Source: DASXTS01 sp036402215 (GTDB taxonomy: Bacteria > Actinomycetota > Actinomycetes > Mycobacteriales > Pseudonocardiaceae). Taken from it: 24,213 nucleotides of DNA. The position numbers and the translations under genes are program-made. This document shows positions 1-7,744 of the stretch, in pieces. Below the pieces are notes generated by a model. The model saw only the letters and a list, made by a program, of their open reading frames with translations, was not told the DNA's origin and searched no databases. Location of the stretch: the NCBI GenBank assembly GCA_036402215.1, contig DASWTI010000611.1, forward strand, positions 1 through 24,213, read 5' to 3'. Positions within the stretch are counted from its first letter, which is position 1, and each line of letters begins with the position of its first letter.

Positions 1-147
1 ACCACCCGGCCGCCCGCCGGGCCGGGCGACGGGACGCCGTCCGGCGGGCCGGTCACCGCCACCCACCCCGTTCCGCTGCCGCGCCGCGAGGGCGACGTGC
101 TGCGGGTGCCGCCCCGACCCGAGGGAGCCCGCCATGCCGGCCGCTGA
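1..147 (+). CDS. 3' end of an unknown gene (partial)
   Basis: Frame 1 is open from the left edge to a TGA at 145-147. It would encode a Pro/Gly/Arg-rich C-terminal tail ending ...RPEGARHAGR. The stop lies 14 nt inside the next gene, and the GAGGGAG that would serve as ribosome binding site for that gene (121-127) lies within this reading frame, an arrangement typical of coupled actinobacterial genes. No domain can be recognised in 48 residues. The frame could be a fortuitous open stretch of GC-rich DNA, so confidence is low. Confidence 0.35.
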   Translation, partial: TTRPPAGPGDGTPSGGPVTATHPVPLPRREGDVLRVPPRPEGARHAGR

Positions 148-760
148 CCAGGACCTGCGGGTCACCGCCTGGATCAAGGTGTTCATCCCCGAGGCCGTGC
201 CGGGCGCCATCGACGGCGTCGGCTCCGCCCACGGCCGGCGGCTGCTCGTCGGCCCCTGCGCGTGGTTCACCGACTGCCTGCACACCGACGACCGCGGCTT
301 CTCCGCCGACATCGCCGCGCCCTGCCGGATGCACTCCGAGTTCGCCCTCGACCTGGCCACGCAGGAGCTGCGCCAGCACCACTACTGCGGCGAGACCGTC
401 GAGTACGACTGCGACGACGGCGACATCGAGTGCCGGGCCACCGCGGACACCTCACGCATGCGGTTCTCCGGGCTGCGCTGGCGCGACCACGACGCCCTGG
501 AGCTGGACGTGCTGGCCGCCGCGACCAACCCGTGCCTGGGCGGCTCCCCCGCCCTCGGCTTCGCCGGCACCTTCACCATCGACCTCGCCCACCGCGCCCT
601 CACCTTCGACGGCCGGGTCAAGCCGTTCCCCGCCTACGAGGCCTATGTGACGGTCAACGGCGGCACCGCCACCACGCTCTTCACCCTTTCCCCGCGCGGC
701 ACCGTCACCGATCTCGCCGCCCCCGCGACCGACCCGGTCCGCGCGTCGATTCATTTCTGA
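134..760 (+). CDS. Conserved-looking hypothetical protein, 208 aa
   Basis: The ATG at 134 follows GAGGGAG at good spacing, and the gene ends at TGA 758-760. The protein opens with a beta-like stretch (TAWIKVFIPEAVPG), followed by a Cys/Trp/Asp-rich middle (GPCAWFTDCLHTDDRGFS). There is no signal peptide and no membrane segment, so it is probably soluble and cytoplasmic. Six cysteines in the first 140 residues and alternating polar/hydrophobic runs suggest a beta-rich fold with possible disulphides or metal binding. I do not recognise the family with confidence and assign no function. It is followed by a strong hairpin shared with the convergent gene at 849. Confidence 0.7.
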   Translation: MPAADQDLRVTAWIKVFIPEAVPGAIDGVGSAHGRRLLVGPCAWFTDCLHTDDRGFSADIAAPCRMHSEFALDLATQELRQHHYCGETVEYDCDDGDIECRATADTSRMRFSGLRWRDHDALELDVLAAATNPCLGGSPALGFAGTFTIDLAHRALTFDGRVKPFPAYEAYVTVNGGTATTLFTLSPRGTVTDLAAPATDPVRASIHF

Positions 761-787
761 CGGCGCAATTCCGCGCCGGAGACAAAG

Positions 788-824
788 CGCGACCCCCGAC
801 CGTGGGAGCCGGTCGGGGGTCGCG
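788..824. terminator. Bidirectional terminator hairpin
   Basis: A perfect 15-bp stem (788-802 with 810-824, core GCGACCCCCGACC / GGTCGGGGGTCGC) closes a 7-nt loop. It lies between the convergent stops at 760 and 849. There is no long T-tract, as usual in actinobacteria, so termination is inferred from stem strength and position. Confidence 0.8.
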
Positions 825-848
825 GGAGAGCGGCAACGCCGAGAAAGG

Positions 849-1334
849 TCAGTTGACCTGCTCGTGGTTGCCGTCGCCGAAGAGGATGTAGTCCCAGCTC
901 AGCGTGCGGCTGGTGACGAGCGAGCTGACCGAGCCGACGATGGTGATCGGCAGCCGCGCCTTGGGGGCGGTCTCGGTGCCGGCGTTCGTCGGGTTGTGCA
1001 CCTGCATGCGCAGGTCCAGGTCGAAGCCCCAGGCCACGTCGCACCTCAGGACGGTCACCCAGCAGTTGGGGATGTACGCGCCGCCGGCGCGGTAGCGCGC
1101 GCCGTACTCCCAGTGCACCCGGAAGTGCAGGTCGACGACGTCGATGCCCAGGTAGTTCTCGAACTTGAGCTTGCGGCCGACGTACGTCGGGCCCTGGGCG
1201 TCGGTCAGGCTGTGCCAGTCCGTGACGTCCGGCACCGCGTTGCAGGTGTTCGTGGTGATCTCGGCGGACGGCTTGCCGTCCTCGACGATCTTCCACGCCA
1301 GCTGCGCGGCATTGATCACGTGCTCCCAGCTCAT
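849..1334 (-). CDS. Hypothetical protein, 161 aa, second gene of a coupled pair
   Basis: The ATG at 1334-1332 overlaps the TGA of the upstream 69-aa gene (ATGA), so translation is probably coupled. The protein starts with an amphipathic helix (MSWEHVINAAQLAWKIVEDG). It continues as a Trp-, Tyr- and Asn-rich, beta-strand-like domain (HFRVHWEYGARYRAGG, IPNCWVTVLRC, VHNPTNAGTETAPKA). No signal peptide or TM segment is visible. The shape recalls a compact beta-sandwich, but I cannot name the family. It could be an effector, binding protein or pore-type protein; none of these is supported directly. It ends at the shared hairpin at 788-824. Confidence 0.75.
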   Translation of the reverse strand: MSWEHVINAAQLAWKIVEDGKPSAEITTNTCNAVPDVTDWHSLTDAQGPTYVGRKLKFENYLGIDVVDLHFRVHWEYGARYRAGGAYIPNCWVTVLRCDVAWGFDLDLRMQVHNPTNAGTETAPKARLPITIVGSVSSLVTSRTLSWDYILFGDGNHEQVN

Positions 1335-1540
1335 GCGTACGCACCTCCCTCACCGGCGTGGATGTCGGGCACGTCGACGGCCGCGACCGTCACCTGCTCG
1401 TCATCGGCTTCCTCGCGGGTGCCGAAGTAGTACGTCCGCATGTACTCCTTCTCCTCCTCCGTCCACTCGCTCGGGTCGTTGGGGAACGGAGTCCCGTCGT
1501 GCCGCAGTGGCACTCCGTCCGGGCCTACGTGCTGACTCAT
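1331..1540 (-). CDS. Small acidic hypothetical protein, 69 aa
   Basis: The ATG at 1540-1538 has a clear ribosome binding site (GGAG, 7 nt upstream). The product is short, hydrophilic and acidic, with a central helix-like segment (DPSEWTEEEKEYMRTYYFG) and a disordered Gly/Ala C-terminus. It overlaps the 161-aa gene by 4 nt, so the two are almost certainly one transcript with linked roles. No known domain is evident. The Pro/Gly-rich N-terminus (MSQHVGPDGVPLRHDGTPFP) resembles a disordered tail. A chaperone or immunity-type partner for the downstream protein is possible but speculative. Confidence 0.7.
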   Translation of the reverse strand: MSQHVGPDGVPLRHDGTPFPNDPSEWTEEEKEYMRTYYFGTREEADDEQVTVAAVDVPDIHAGEGGAYA

Positions 1541-1668
1541 TTCATTTCTCCAATCGGGTGCCAGATTGGCGTACGACCTACGATGTCAGGCGCACGGATC
1601 GGCCATCAGGATTGAGCGAACCGACCATCGGGACGGGCGGTCCGCCCTTTCGGGCAGTAATGCCGGGA

Positions 1669-4209
1669 TCAGCGGTCCAGGAAGTCGGGCGGACCCATCG
1701 AGCCGGGTACGACGAGCAGGTTCTCGGTGTCGCCGATGGCGAACCCGGCGACCACGGCGTCCAGGACGCGCGTGCCGGGCACGGAGTTCGGGTAGACGTG
1801 CAGCGGCGCGACGAACACCCCCGCCGCGTCCGTCGTGGCCAGCACCACCTCGGGGAAGCCGGGCATGGTGAGGGTGACCTGGCGCCCCGGCGGGAAGCCC
1901 TGGCCGGTCACCGAGGTGAGCCGGCCGACGGTGACCACGGCGGGGTTGACACCGAGCGTGGGAGTGGTGCCGCGGCCGCGCAGCTCCACCAGGTGCGGCT
2001 GGATGCCGCCCGGGGTGTCCTGCTCGAACTGCAGCACGGCCGGCCGGTCGCCCGGCGCCTGGGGCTGGTGCACCAGCGTCACCGTGCAGTTCTCCCCGGG
2101 GCCGAGCGTCGCGCCGGTGCACTCGTCGGCGGTGATCCGGTAGTCGCCCGGCGCGCTCGGCGCCAGCAACGGCGGCAGCGTCACGGTGGCCACGCCGAAC
2201 GTGCGGGTGCCCTCGTTGGTCACGGTCACCACCGCGGGCGCGCTGTCGCTCAGGGTCAGCCGCTCGCCGAAGTCCAGCGGCTCGGGCGCCACGACGAACG
2301 CCGGGTCCGGCGAGGGGTACGGGCTGCCGTTGCCGCGCACCGGGATCTCGGTGACGCCGGCGCCCCGGCGCGGCACCAGCAGGGTGGCCGCGGAGCCGCC
2401 GGTGTCCCGCGGCGCATAGTCGACGGACACCACGCACGAGTCGCCGGGGTGCAGCGGCGGGCCGCACGTCGTCGGGCCGAGCGTGAACTCGTCGTCGCCG
2501 GCCAGGGTGATCTCACCGAGCACCAGCGGCCCGAAGCCCACCGGGGTGAGCGTCGTGGTCGCGGTCGCGGTGTCGCCCACCTGGACGTCGCCGAACTCGA
2601 CGGGCTCGGCCACCACGTCCGGCGTGAAGCGCCGCACGAACACGTCGGTGTCACCGTTGTCGTCGGCCGTCACCAGGTCGGCGGCGTCCGAGAGGAACGC
2701 GACCACGCCGCCGTCGGCGGACACCGCGGGCAGCGCGCTGAAACCGTCGGCGGCACACGTGTCCGCCGGGTCCAGCGTCGCGGCGCAGTTCCGCTCGGCG
2801 GACGGGCTGGCGAGCTCGCCGGGCAGCCGCGGCTCGTCGGCGGCGGCGCGTGCCGCGTCCAGCACGAGGTCGCGCATCACCACCTGGCAGGCCGAGCGGG
2901 ACTGCGCGGAGCCCACGGCGAACAGCCCGGGGGTCCGCGGCACCGCGCAGCTCCCGTCGCCCGGCGGCTGGTCCACGCCGTTGTGCGTGTTCGGCGCGTC
3001 GGTGACGAAGCCGGCGTAGCGGCCGTCCGCGGAGATGGCCGGCATGATGCCGCGCACCGGCAGCCCCGCGTTGTCCAGCGAGAGCGTGGACGTGCCGACG
3101 TCCGGCCCGATGGTGCCGTCGCCGTCCGGGTCCACCGCGGCCAGGAAGGCGCGCGGCTCGGTCGGCGGGAACTCGCAGCCCGGCCCGCACGGCAGCGCCA
3201 CTGACACCTCGAACACGGCCGTGGTGCCGTCGCCGGACAACGCCGGCCGGTTGCCGCCGTTGTGGAAGCCGAGCGGCATCCCGGTGGCGTCCACGTCGAG
3301 CCGGGTGGCCGGCACGACGCCGCCGTCGCCGATGGCGTCCAGCGCGAACGCCACCACCGACGGCCCGGCCACCGGCACCGCGGCGAGCGGCGCCAGCCGG
3401 GGACCCGGGACGGTGGGGAACCGGAAGGTCGCCATGGCCGCCACGCGACGGCCGTCCGCGGAGACCGAGGGCACGCTCGCCGCGGTGAGCACCATCGACG
3501 GGACCTGCGGGTACACGGAGCGGCGCGAGACCACGGCGAACGGGTCGTGGCCGAGCCGGCTCACGCCGAGCCACTGGTTCTCGCCGCGCTCCTGCTCGTA
3601 GACGACCACGGTGCCGTCGGCGGAGATGCTCGGCCGGTAGGCGGCCACCGTGTAGATCGGCTCCGGGTCACTCACCAGGACGGCGCGCGGCGTCCCCGAG
3701 TAGGTGCCGTCGGCGGCCGGGGCGCCGCGGTCGACAACCATGATCTTCCAGTCGTCGTGCAGCGTGGAGTCGAAGTCCGCCTCGGTCTGGATCGCCAGGT
3801 AGCGGCCGTCGGCGGAGATCGCCGGGCGCATGCTCTCGCCGTCCCACGGGGCGAGCGGGTCGTCCCCGCCGCCGGTGATCGTCACCTGCTCCGTGGTGCC
3901 GGCGACCAGGTCCCGCACATACACCTGCGCCTGGTCGGTGCCGGGCACGTCGAGGTCCAGGGACTCGCGCGAGGTGAACGCCACGAACCGGCCGTCGCCG
4001 GAGATCGCCGCGTCCAGGCTGGAGGAGGCGGCTGGGGCGCCGTCGCTGCGGACGGACACCAGGTCGGTGACCCCCGGGGACACCCCGGCGGCCGCCGACG
4101 GCACAAGGCCCACGGCGCTGACCAGCACGGTCAGCACCGCGAGCACGACAAGGATTGCGGCACGGCGCACGGTGCAGCACGCTAGGAGCGCGGCACCCTC
4201 GCGCGGCAC
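1669..4209 (-). CDS. Secreted seven-bladed beta-propeller protein with choice-of-anchor-D (ASPM/SPD-2/Hydin) Ig-like domains
   Basis: The N-terminus has a signal peptide with a long hydrophobic core (RRAAILVVLAVLTVLVSAVG) and an Ala-rich cleavage region near residue 42. Seven PD40/TolB-type repeats with the core (I/V/L)S(A/G)DG begin near residues 69, 131, 195, 249, 324, 392 and 496, matching one complete seven-bladed propeller. Two Hydin/ASPM-like Ig domains follow (about 532-630 and 640-740; VEFGDVQVGD and LDFGERLTL strands, with Cys pairs). A final IPT/TIG-like segment (GVNPAVVTVGRLTS...GQGFPPG) runs from about 754. No sortase motif or C-terminal TM is seen, so it is probably released or wall-associated. 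The start is uncertain: GTG 4209 gives 846 aa, and an in-frame GTG at 4170 (VRRAAILVV...) gives a cleaner signal peptide; neither has a good ribosome binding site. It is divergent from the surface protein at 4329. The ligand is unknown. Confidence 0.88.
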   Translation of the reverse strand: MPREGAALLACCTVRRAAILVVLAVLTVLVSAVGLVPSAAAGVSPGVTDLVSVRSDGAPAASSSLDAAISGDGRFVAFTSRESLDLDVPGTDQAQVYVRDLVAGTTEQVTITGGGDDPLAPWDGESMRPAISADGRYLAIQTEADFDSTLHDDWKIMVVDRGAPAADGTYSGTPRAVLVSDPEPIYTVAAYRPSISADGTVVVYEQERGENQWLGVSRLGHDPFAVVSRRSVYPQVPSMVLTAASVPSVSADGRRVAAMATFRFPTVPGPRLAPLAAVPVAGPSVVAFALDAIGDGGVVPATRLDVDATGMPLGFHNGGNRPALSGDGTTAVFEVSVALPCGPGCEFPPTEPRAFLAAVDPDGDGTIGPDVGTSTLSLDNAGLPVRGIMPAISADGRYAGFVTDAPNTHNGVDQPPGDGSCAVPRTPGLFAVGSAQSRSACQVVMRDLVLDAARAAADEPRLPGELASPSAERNCAATLDPADTCAADGFSALPAVSADGGVVAFLSDAADLVTADDNGDTDVFVRRFTPDVVAEPVEFGDVQVGDTATATTTLTPVGFGPLVLGEITLAGDDEFTLGPTTCGPPLHPGDSCVVSVDYAPRDTGGSAATLLVPRRGAGVTEIPVRGNGSPYPSPDPAFVVAPEPLDFGERLTLSDSAPAVVTVTNEGTRTFGVATVTLPPLLAPSAPGDYRITADECTGATLGPGENCTVTLVHQPQAPGDRPAVLQFEQDTPGGIQPHLVELRGRGTTPTLGVNPAVVTVGRLTSVTGQGFPPGRQVTLTMPGFPEVVLATTDAAGVFVAPLHVYPNSVPGTRVLDAVVAGFAIGDTENLLVVPGSMGPPDFLDR

Positions 4210-4328
4210 GCTCGGCCGGGTGCCAGCGAGGGCAGCGGCGGCCGCCCTTTCGCGCGGTTCGCGGCGCCCGGCACGAGTCCCGTCCGAGGCTGCCGGGGCG
4301 GGGCCGCCGCGCCGAACACTCTGGCGCC
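4210..4328. promoter_or_regulatory. Divergent intergenic region between two surface-protein genes
   Basis: These 119 bp separate divergent starts (minus 4209 and plus 4329), so both promoters should lie here or just inside the genes. I see no convincing -10/-35 pair and no Shine-Dalgarno sequence directly before the ATG at 4329. Confidence 0.4.
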
Positions 4329-5642
4329 ATGGGCGCTATTGCTTCGTTGCACGCTGCGCAGCTCTCCGTGGAGCCCGGCGCGCAGGCCGAGTGCACGATC
4401 CTGGTACGCAATTCCGGCCGGGTGGTCGACCAGTTCGTGGTCGACGTGCTCGGCGACACGGCAGCCTGGGCGACGGTGGAGCCGCCCGTGGTGAACCTGC
4501 TGCCCGGCGACGAGGCCGAGGTCGTGGTGCGGTTCGCGCCGCCCCGCGGCCCCGGCGCCAAGGCCGGCCCGACGCCGTTCGGCGTGCGAGTGCGCTCCCG
4601 CGAGGACCCGGCCGGGTCCGTCGTCGAGGAGGGCGTGGTCGACGTCGGCGCGTTCTCCAAGGTGGAGACCGAGCTGGTGCCGCGCCGGTCCATGGGGTCC
4701 CGCAAGGGCAGCCACGAGATCGCCGTGGACAACACCGGCAACCAGCCGGTGACCGTGGAGATCATGGCCGTCGACCCGGACGACGTGCTGCGCTTCCGGC
4801 TGGACCAGTCGGTCGTCGTGGTGCAGCCCGGGACCGCGGTCTTCGTGGGACTGAAGGTGATCCCGCGCGACCGCTTCCTGCGCGGGGCCGAGCAGCCGCA
4901 TCCGTTCCAGGTGCTGGTGAACGACGGCAGCGGACCGCCGCTCACCGCCGACGGCACCATGGTGCAGCGGCAGGTGCTGCCGACGTGGCTGCTGCCGGCG
5001 CTGCTCGCGTTGCTGGCCATCGCCATCGTGCTGGTCGCCCTCTGGTTCACCGTGCTCAAGCCGGCCGTGAAGTCGGTGGCCCGCGAGGCCGTCCAGGAGG
5101 AGACCGCCGAGCAGGCCGCGCTGGCCAAGGCGGCCGACGAGAACGCCAAGGCCGCCGCCGAACAGGCCGCCGCGGCGGACAAGAAGGCCGACGCGGCGAA
5201 CAAGGCGCTCGGCATCGACCCCGAGGGCAACGTCACCGGCGAGCCCACCGTGCCCGGCCCCGGCTCCGGCAGCGAGGAGGTGCCCACGGCGAGCACCGAC
5301 TTCCGCATCCAGGCCAACGCCACGGCGAACGCCGGCACCAGCTTCGCCGCGTTCGACGCCGACCCGGCGCTGCCCGCGGACAAGACGCTCGTGGTGAGCG
5401 ACCTGGTGCTGCAGAACCCGCGCGGCGACAGCGGCATCCTGCGGATCGTGCGGGAGAACGCCGACGGCGACCGCTTCACGCTGCTCGAGGTGGGGCTGAA
5501 CAACTTCCGCGACCTGGACTACCACTTCGTGCAGCCGCTGCGCTTCGCGCCGGGCGACACGGTGCTCGTCACGGTCAACTGCCAGAACCCCACGGAACGC
5601 TGCCAGCCGGCGGTGTCCTTCTCCGGTCAGCTGGAGGGCTGA
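4329..5642 (+). CDS. Ig-like single-pass membrane protein with coiled coil (often annotated 'hydrolytic protein' in actinobacteria)
   Basis: I chose the ATG at 4329 (MGAIASLHAAQLSVEPG) because the first beta strands of an Ig-like domain begin there. The reading frame extends upstream without domain content. The 437-aa product has two Ig-like, Pro/Val-rich beta domains (about 5-105 and 110-215). One TM segment follows (about 218-245, TWLLPALLALLAIAIVLVAL), then an Ala/Lys/Glu coiled coil (about 248-295, repeated AAEQAAAADKKADAANKA). The last part is a beta-rich C-terminal domain (about 315-437) with a LRIVRENADGDRFTLLEVGL segment. No signal peptide is seen, so the Ig part is likely cytoplasmic and the coiled coil and C-terminal domain outside. 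No catalytic motif supports a hydrolase. The neighbouring propeller gene suggests a shared envelope role (inference). Confidence 0.82.
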   Translation: MGAIASLHAAQLSVEPGAQAECTILVRNSGRVVDQFVVDVLGDTAAWATVEPPVVNLLPGDEAEVVVRFAPPRGPGAKAGPTPFGVRVRSREDPAGSVVEEGVVDVGAFSKVETELVPRRSMGSRKGSHEIAVDNTGNQPVTVEIMAVDPDDVLRFRLDQSVVVVQPGTAVFVGLKVIPRDRFLRGAEQPHPFQVLVNDGSGPPLTADGTMVQRQVLPTWLLPALLALLAIAIVLVALWFTVLKPAVKSVAREAVQEETAEQAALAKAADENAKAAAEQAAAADKKADAANKALGIDPEGNVTGEPTVPGPGSGSEEVPTASTDFRIQANATANAGTSFAAFDADPALPADKTLVVSDLVLQNPRGDSGILRIVRENADGDRFTLLEVGLNNFRDLDYHFVQPLRFAPGDTVLVTVNCQNPTERCQPAVSFSGQLEG

Positions 5643-5648
5643 GGACAT

Positions 5649-5689
5649 GGGACGGGCCGCGACCCCGACCAGGGGCGCGGCCCGTTCCC
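5649..5689. terminator. Bidirectional terminator hairpin
   Basis: The arms GGGACGGGCCGCG (5649-5661) and CGCGGCCCGTTCCC (5676-5689) pair along their length with one bulged base. A CCCC/GGGG pairing extends the stem into the loop. It lies between the convergent stops at 5642 and 5707. Confidence 0.75.
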
Positions 5690-5706
5690 GTTGGCACGCA
5701 AGGAAA

Positions 5707-6345
5707 CTAGATGAGGCCCTCGCGCAGCGCGTAGGCCACCGCGTGCGAGCGGTTGCGGAGCTGGAAGCGGTTGGTGATGTCGTAGAGGATCGTCTTGACG
5801 GTGCGCTGCGAGTAGCACAGCCGCTCCGCGATCTCCCTGGTGTCGAAGCCGTCGGCCACCAGCCGCAGCACCGCGGTCTCCCGCTCGGACATGCCGGCCA
5901 GGTTGAGGCCCTTGGGCTCCAGCACGTTGCGCTGCAACCGCGACACCCGGTCCAGCAGCCGGCCGAGCAGGTCCGCCGGGACCACGCCGTCGCCCCGGGC
6001 CGCGGCCTTGGCGAGCCGCACCAGCAGCTCGGGCGTGGTCTCGGAGCGGCGGGTCACGGCGGACACCCCGTCCTCCACCACCGCCATCAGGTCACCGTCG
6101 TCCACGTGCGACGAGATCAGCACGATCCGCTTGAAGCCGCGGCACTGCAACGCCCGCAGCTTCTGCCGGGTCTCGGCGTCGATCCGGTCCACGGTGAACA
6201 TCACCACGCACTCCGGGTGCGCCTCGGCCGGCTCCACCAGCCGGATGTCCTGCTGGGCCCGCAGGGTGGCGGCCAGCCCGGCCTGCGAGATCGCGTCCCC
6301 GCCCTGCAGCAGCACGGGCACCCGGTCCACCATCGTCGAGTTCAT
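5707..6345 (-). CDS. LuxR/NarL-type regulator with degenerate receiver domain
   Basis: The ATG at 6345 (MNSTMVDRVPVLLQGG) follows a strong GGGAGGGG ribosome binding site and gives 212 aa. The C-terminal 65 residues are a typical LuxR helix-turn-helix (MSERETAVLRLVADGFDTRE...SQRTVKTILYDI). Residues 8-120 look like a receiver fold (VPVLLQGGDAISQAGLAATL). By my alignment to its neighbour, the acidic pocket residue, the phospho-acceptor Asp after strand 3 (ECVVMFTVD) and the conserved Lys (AVTRRSE) are all replaced. It therefore probably works without phosphorylation. An in-frame ATG at 6504 overlaps the upstream stop as TGATG and would add 53 low-complexity residues; I consider it less likely. 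It lies downstream of the NarL-type gene at 6504-7166, in the same direction. Confidence 0.85.
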   Translation of the reverse strand: MNSTMVDRVPVLLQGGDAISQAGLAATLRAQQDIRLVEPAEAHPECVVMFTVDRIDAETRQKLRALQCRGFKRIVLISSHVDDGDLMAVVEDGVSAVTRRSETTPELLVRLAKAAARGDGVVPADLLGRLLDRVSRLQRNVLEPKGLNLAGMSERETAVLRLVADGFDTREIAERLCYSQRTVKTILYDITNRFQLRNRSHAVAYALREGLI

Positions 6346-6503
6346 CCCCACCCCTCCCGAGCCTCCGGCGCCGTTCCGCGATCGCACGCCGATCCCCGAC
6401 CCGGGCGAAGCATGCACCCGATTACGTCCCGAGGGCATGGGGCCGGATGTCCTACCCGTCCGGCCTAGTCCTACCGCCATTGGAGTGATGTCAGCAGCAG
6501 TCA
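6346..6503 (-). promoter_or_regulatory. Intergenic region with 8-nt direct repeat upstream of the pseudo-receiver regulator
   Basis: There are 158 bp between the NarL-type gene and the chosen start at 6345. On the minus strand GGTAGGAC occurs twice (plus-strand 6449-6456 and 6468-6475), 19 bp apart, i.e. nearly two helical turns. This would suit a regulator dimer or tandem site. No consensus -10/-35 pair is obvious. Confidence 0.3.
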
Positions 6504-7166
6504 TCAGTGATCAACCCTCTCGTTGCCCAGGCCCGCCTGCCTGGCCCGGACGATCGCCTGGGCACGGTCGGCGACATGCAGCTTGCCGAAGATGTTGGAA
6601 ACGTGGTTGCGCACGGTCTTGTGGCTGATGCCCAGCTTGTGCGCGATGAGCACGTTGGTCGCGCCCCTGGCGATCAGGTCCAGCACCTCGCGCTCGCGAG
6701 CGGTGAGCGCGGGGATGGACGGGGCCGGCGTGCGGAGCCGGTGCCGGAAGTAGTCGAGCACCCGGGAGGCGACCATCGGCCCGAAGATCACCTCGCCGTT
6801 GCCGACGGCGTGCACGGCGCGCAGCATCTCGTCGCCGGCCGCGCCCTTGAGCAGGTAGCCACGGGCGCCGGCGCGGACCGCCGCGAACACCGTCTCGTCG
6901 GCGTTCGACGTGGTGAGCACCAGGACGCCCACGCCGGGCTGGGCGAGGGTGATCTCGTGGGTCACGTCGATGCCGTGGATGTCGGGCAGGTCGAGGTCGA
7001 CCACCACGACGTCCGGCCGTAACGAGCGGGCGAGCGCGATGCCCGCCGTGCCGTTGGCCGCCTCACCGACCACCTCGCAGCCCGGGGTGGTGCGCAGCAC
7101 CGCGCACAGCCCGAACCGGAACAGGGGGTGGCTGTCGATGAGCACCACCCGCAGGACACGGTGCAT
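6504..7166 (-). CDS. NarL/FixJ-family response regulator
   Basis: The ATG at 7166 gives 220 aa, normal for the family. The receiver (residues 5-120) has Asp11, phospho-acceptor Asp57 (RPDVVVVDLDLPDIHG), Thr85 and Lys107 (GYLLKGAAGDE), so it should be phosphorylatable. The C-terminal LuxR helix-turn-helix begins at about 150 (LTAREREVLDLIARGATN) and includes the recognition helix GISHKTVRNHVSNIFGKL. No histidine kinase gene is adjacent, so it is an orphan regulator here. The next gene in the same direction encodes a related regulator with a broken receiver. The pair may act on common targets (inference). Confidence 0.93.
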   Translation of the reverse strand: MHRVLRVVLIDSHPLFRFGLCAVLRTTPGCEVVGEAANGTAGIALARSLRPDVVVVDLDLPDIHGIDVTHEITLAQPGVGVLVLTTSNADETVFAAVRAGARGYLLKGAAGDEMLRAVHAVGNGEVIFGPMVASRVLDYFRHRLRTPAPSIPALTAREREVLDLIARGATNVLIAHKLGISHKTVRNHVSNIFGKLHVADRAQAIVRARQAGLGNERVDH

Positions 7167-7350
7167 CAGCCACCGCCCGGACGATCTTCACGCATGGCAT
7201 GTAGTGGCCGGCGGCCACCGAGTTGATACCCGGTCGAACGTCGAAGCCGGCGTCCCCGCGTTGCGGGCATCGGAACCTCCTCGGGCAGAGCCATCAGGTC
7301 GTTGTGGTGCGCACTCAGACCGGTAGAGCCACCGGAGATCCCGTCGACAA

Positions 7351-7385
7351 CAGAAAGTCGGCGGGACTTTCGGGAGAACTTTCTG
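7351..7385. promoter_or_regulatory. Overlapping inverted repeats with GAAAGT half-sites
   Basis: CAGAAAGT (7351-7358) is a perfect inverted match to ACTTTCTG (7378-7385). The nested GAAAGTC (7353-7359) also matches GACTTTC (7365-7371) across 5 nt. The left half-site can therefore pair with either right one, giving three half-sites in 35 bp. This could be a DNA-binding site for an unknown regulator or mutually exclusive RNA hairpins. Confidence 0.35.
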
Positions 7386-7744
7386 GCGCGGCCACGCCGT
7401 CCGGATCGTCCCGGACCTCAAGCCCCCCAACGAGATCACGTTCGGCCGGCCCGATGTCGACCGTCACGGGTGGCCGGCGGCGGCCGGTGATACCCGCGCC
7501 CCGCCCGACCCCGGGGATACCACCCGAAAGGCCTAGCACGGATCGTCGCCCGGCGCGCTCTTCCTCAGGAGGGCCGCCACAGCGGCGCGCCCGTCCGTCG
7601 CCCACCGGGTCCGGCAGCCGCGCACCGCCCGGGCCCGGTGGGTTCCACCCCCCGGCCGGGGCACCCGGCGGCCGCCCGGTCCGCCGCCGCTCCACCGACC
7701 GTCCAGACCTCCGGGCGACCGTGGACTCCTGTGACCTGCGTCGC

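Noticed and set aside
1165..3204. Long plus-strand open frame (679 codons)
   Set aside because: It is antisense to the propeller gene, rich in Arg/His/Gly and without domains; the minus-strand frame has signal peptide, seven repeats and Ig domains.
3668..5503. 611-codon minus-strand open frame
   Set aside because: Antisense to the Ig/coiled-coil gene and off-frame through the propeller N-terminus; Ser/Thr/Arg-rich with no domain.
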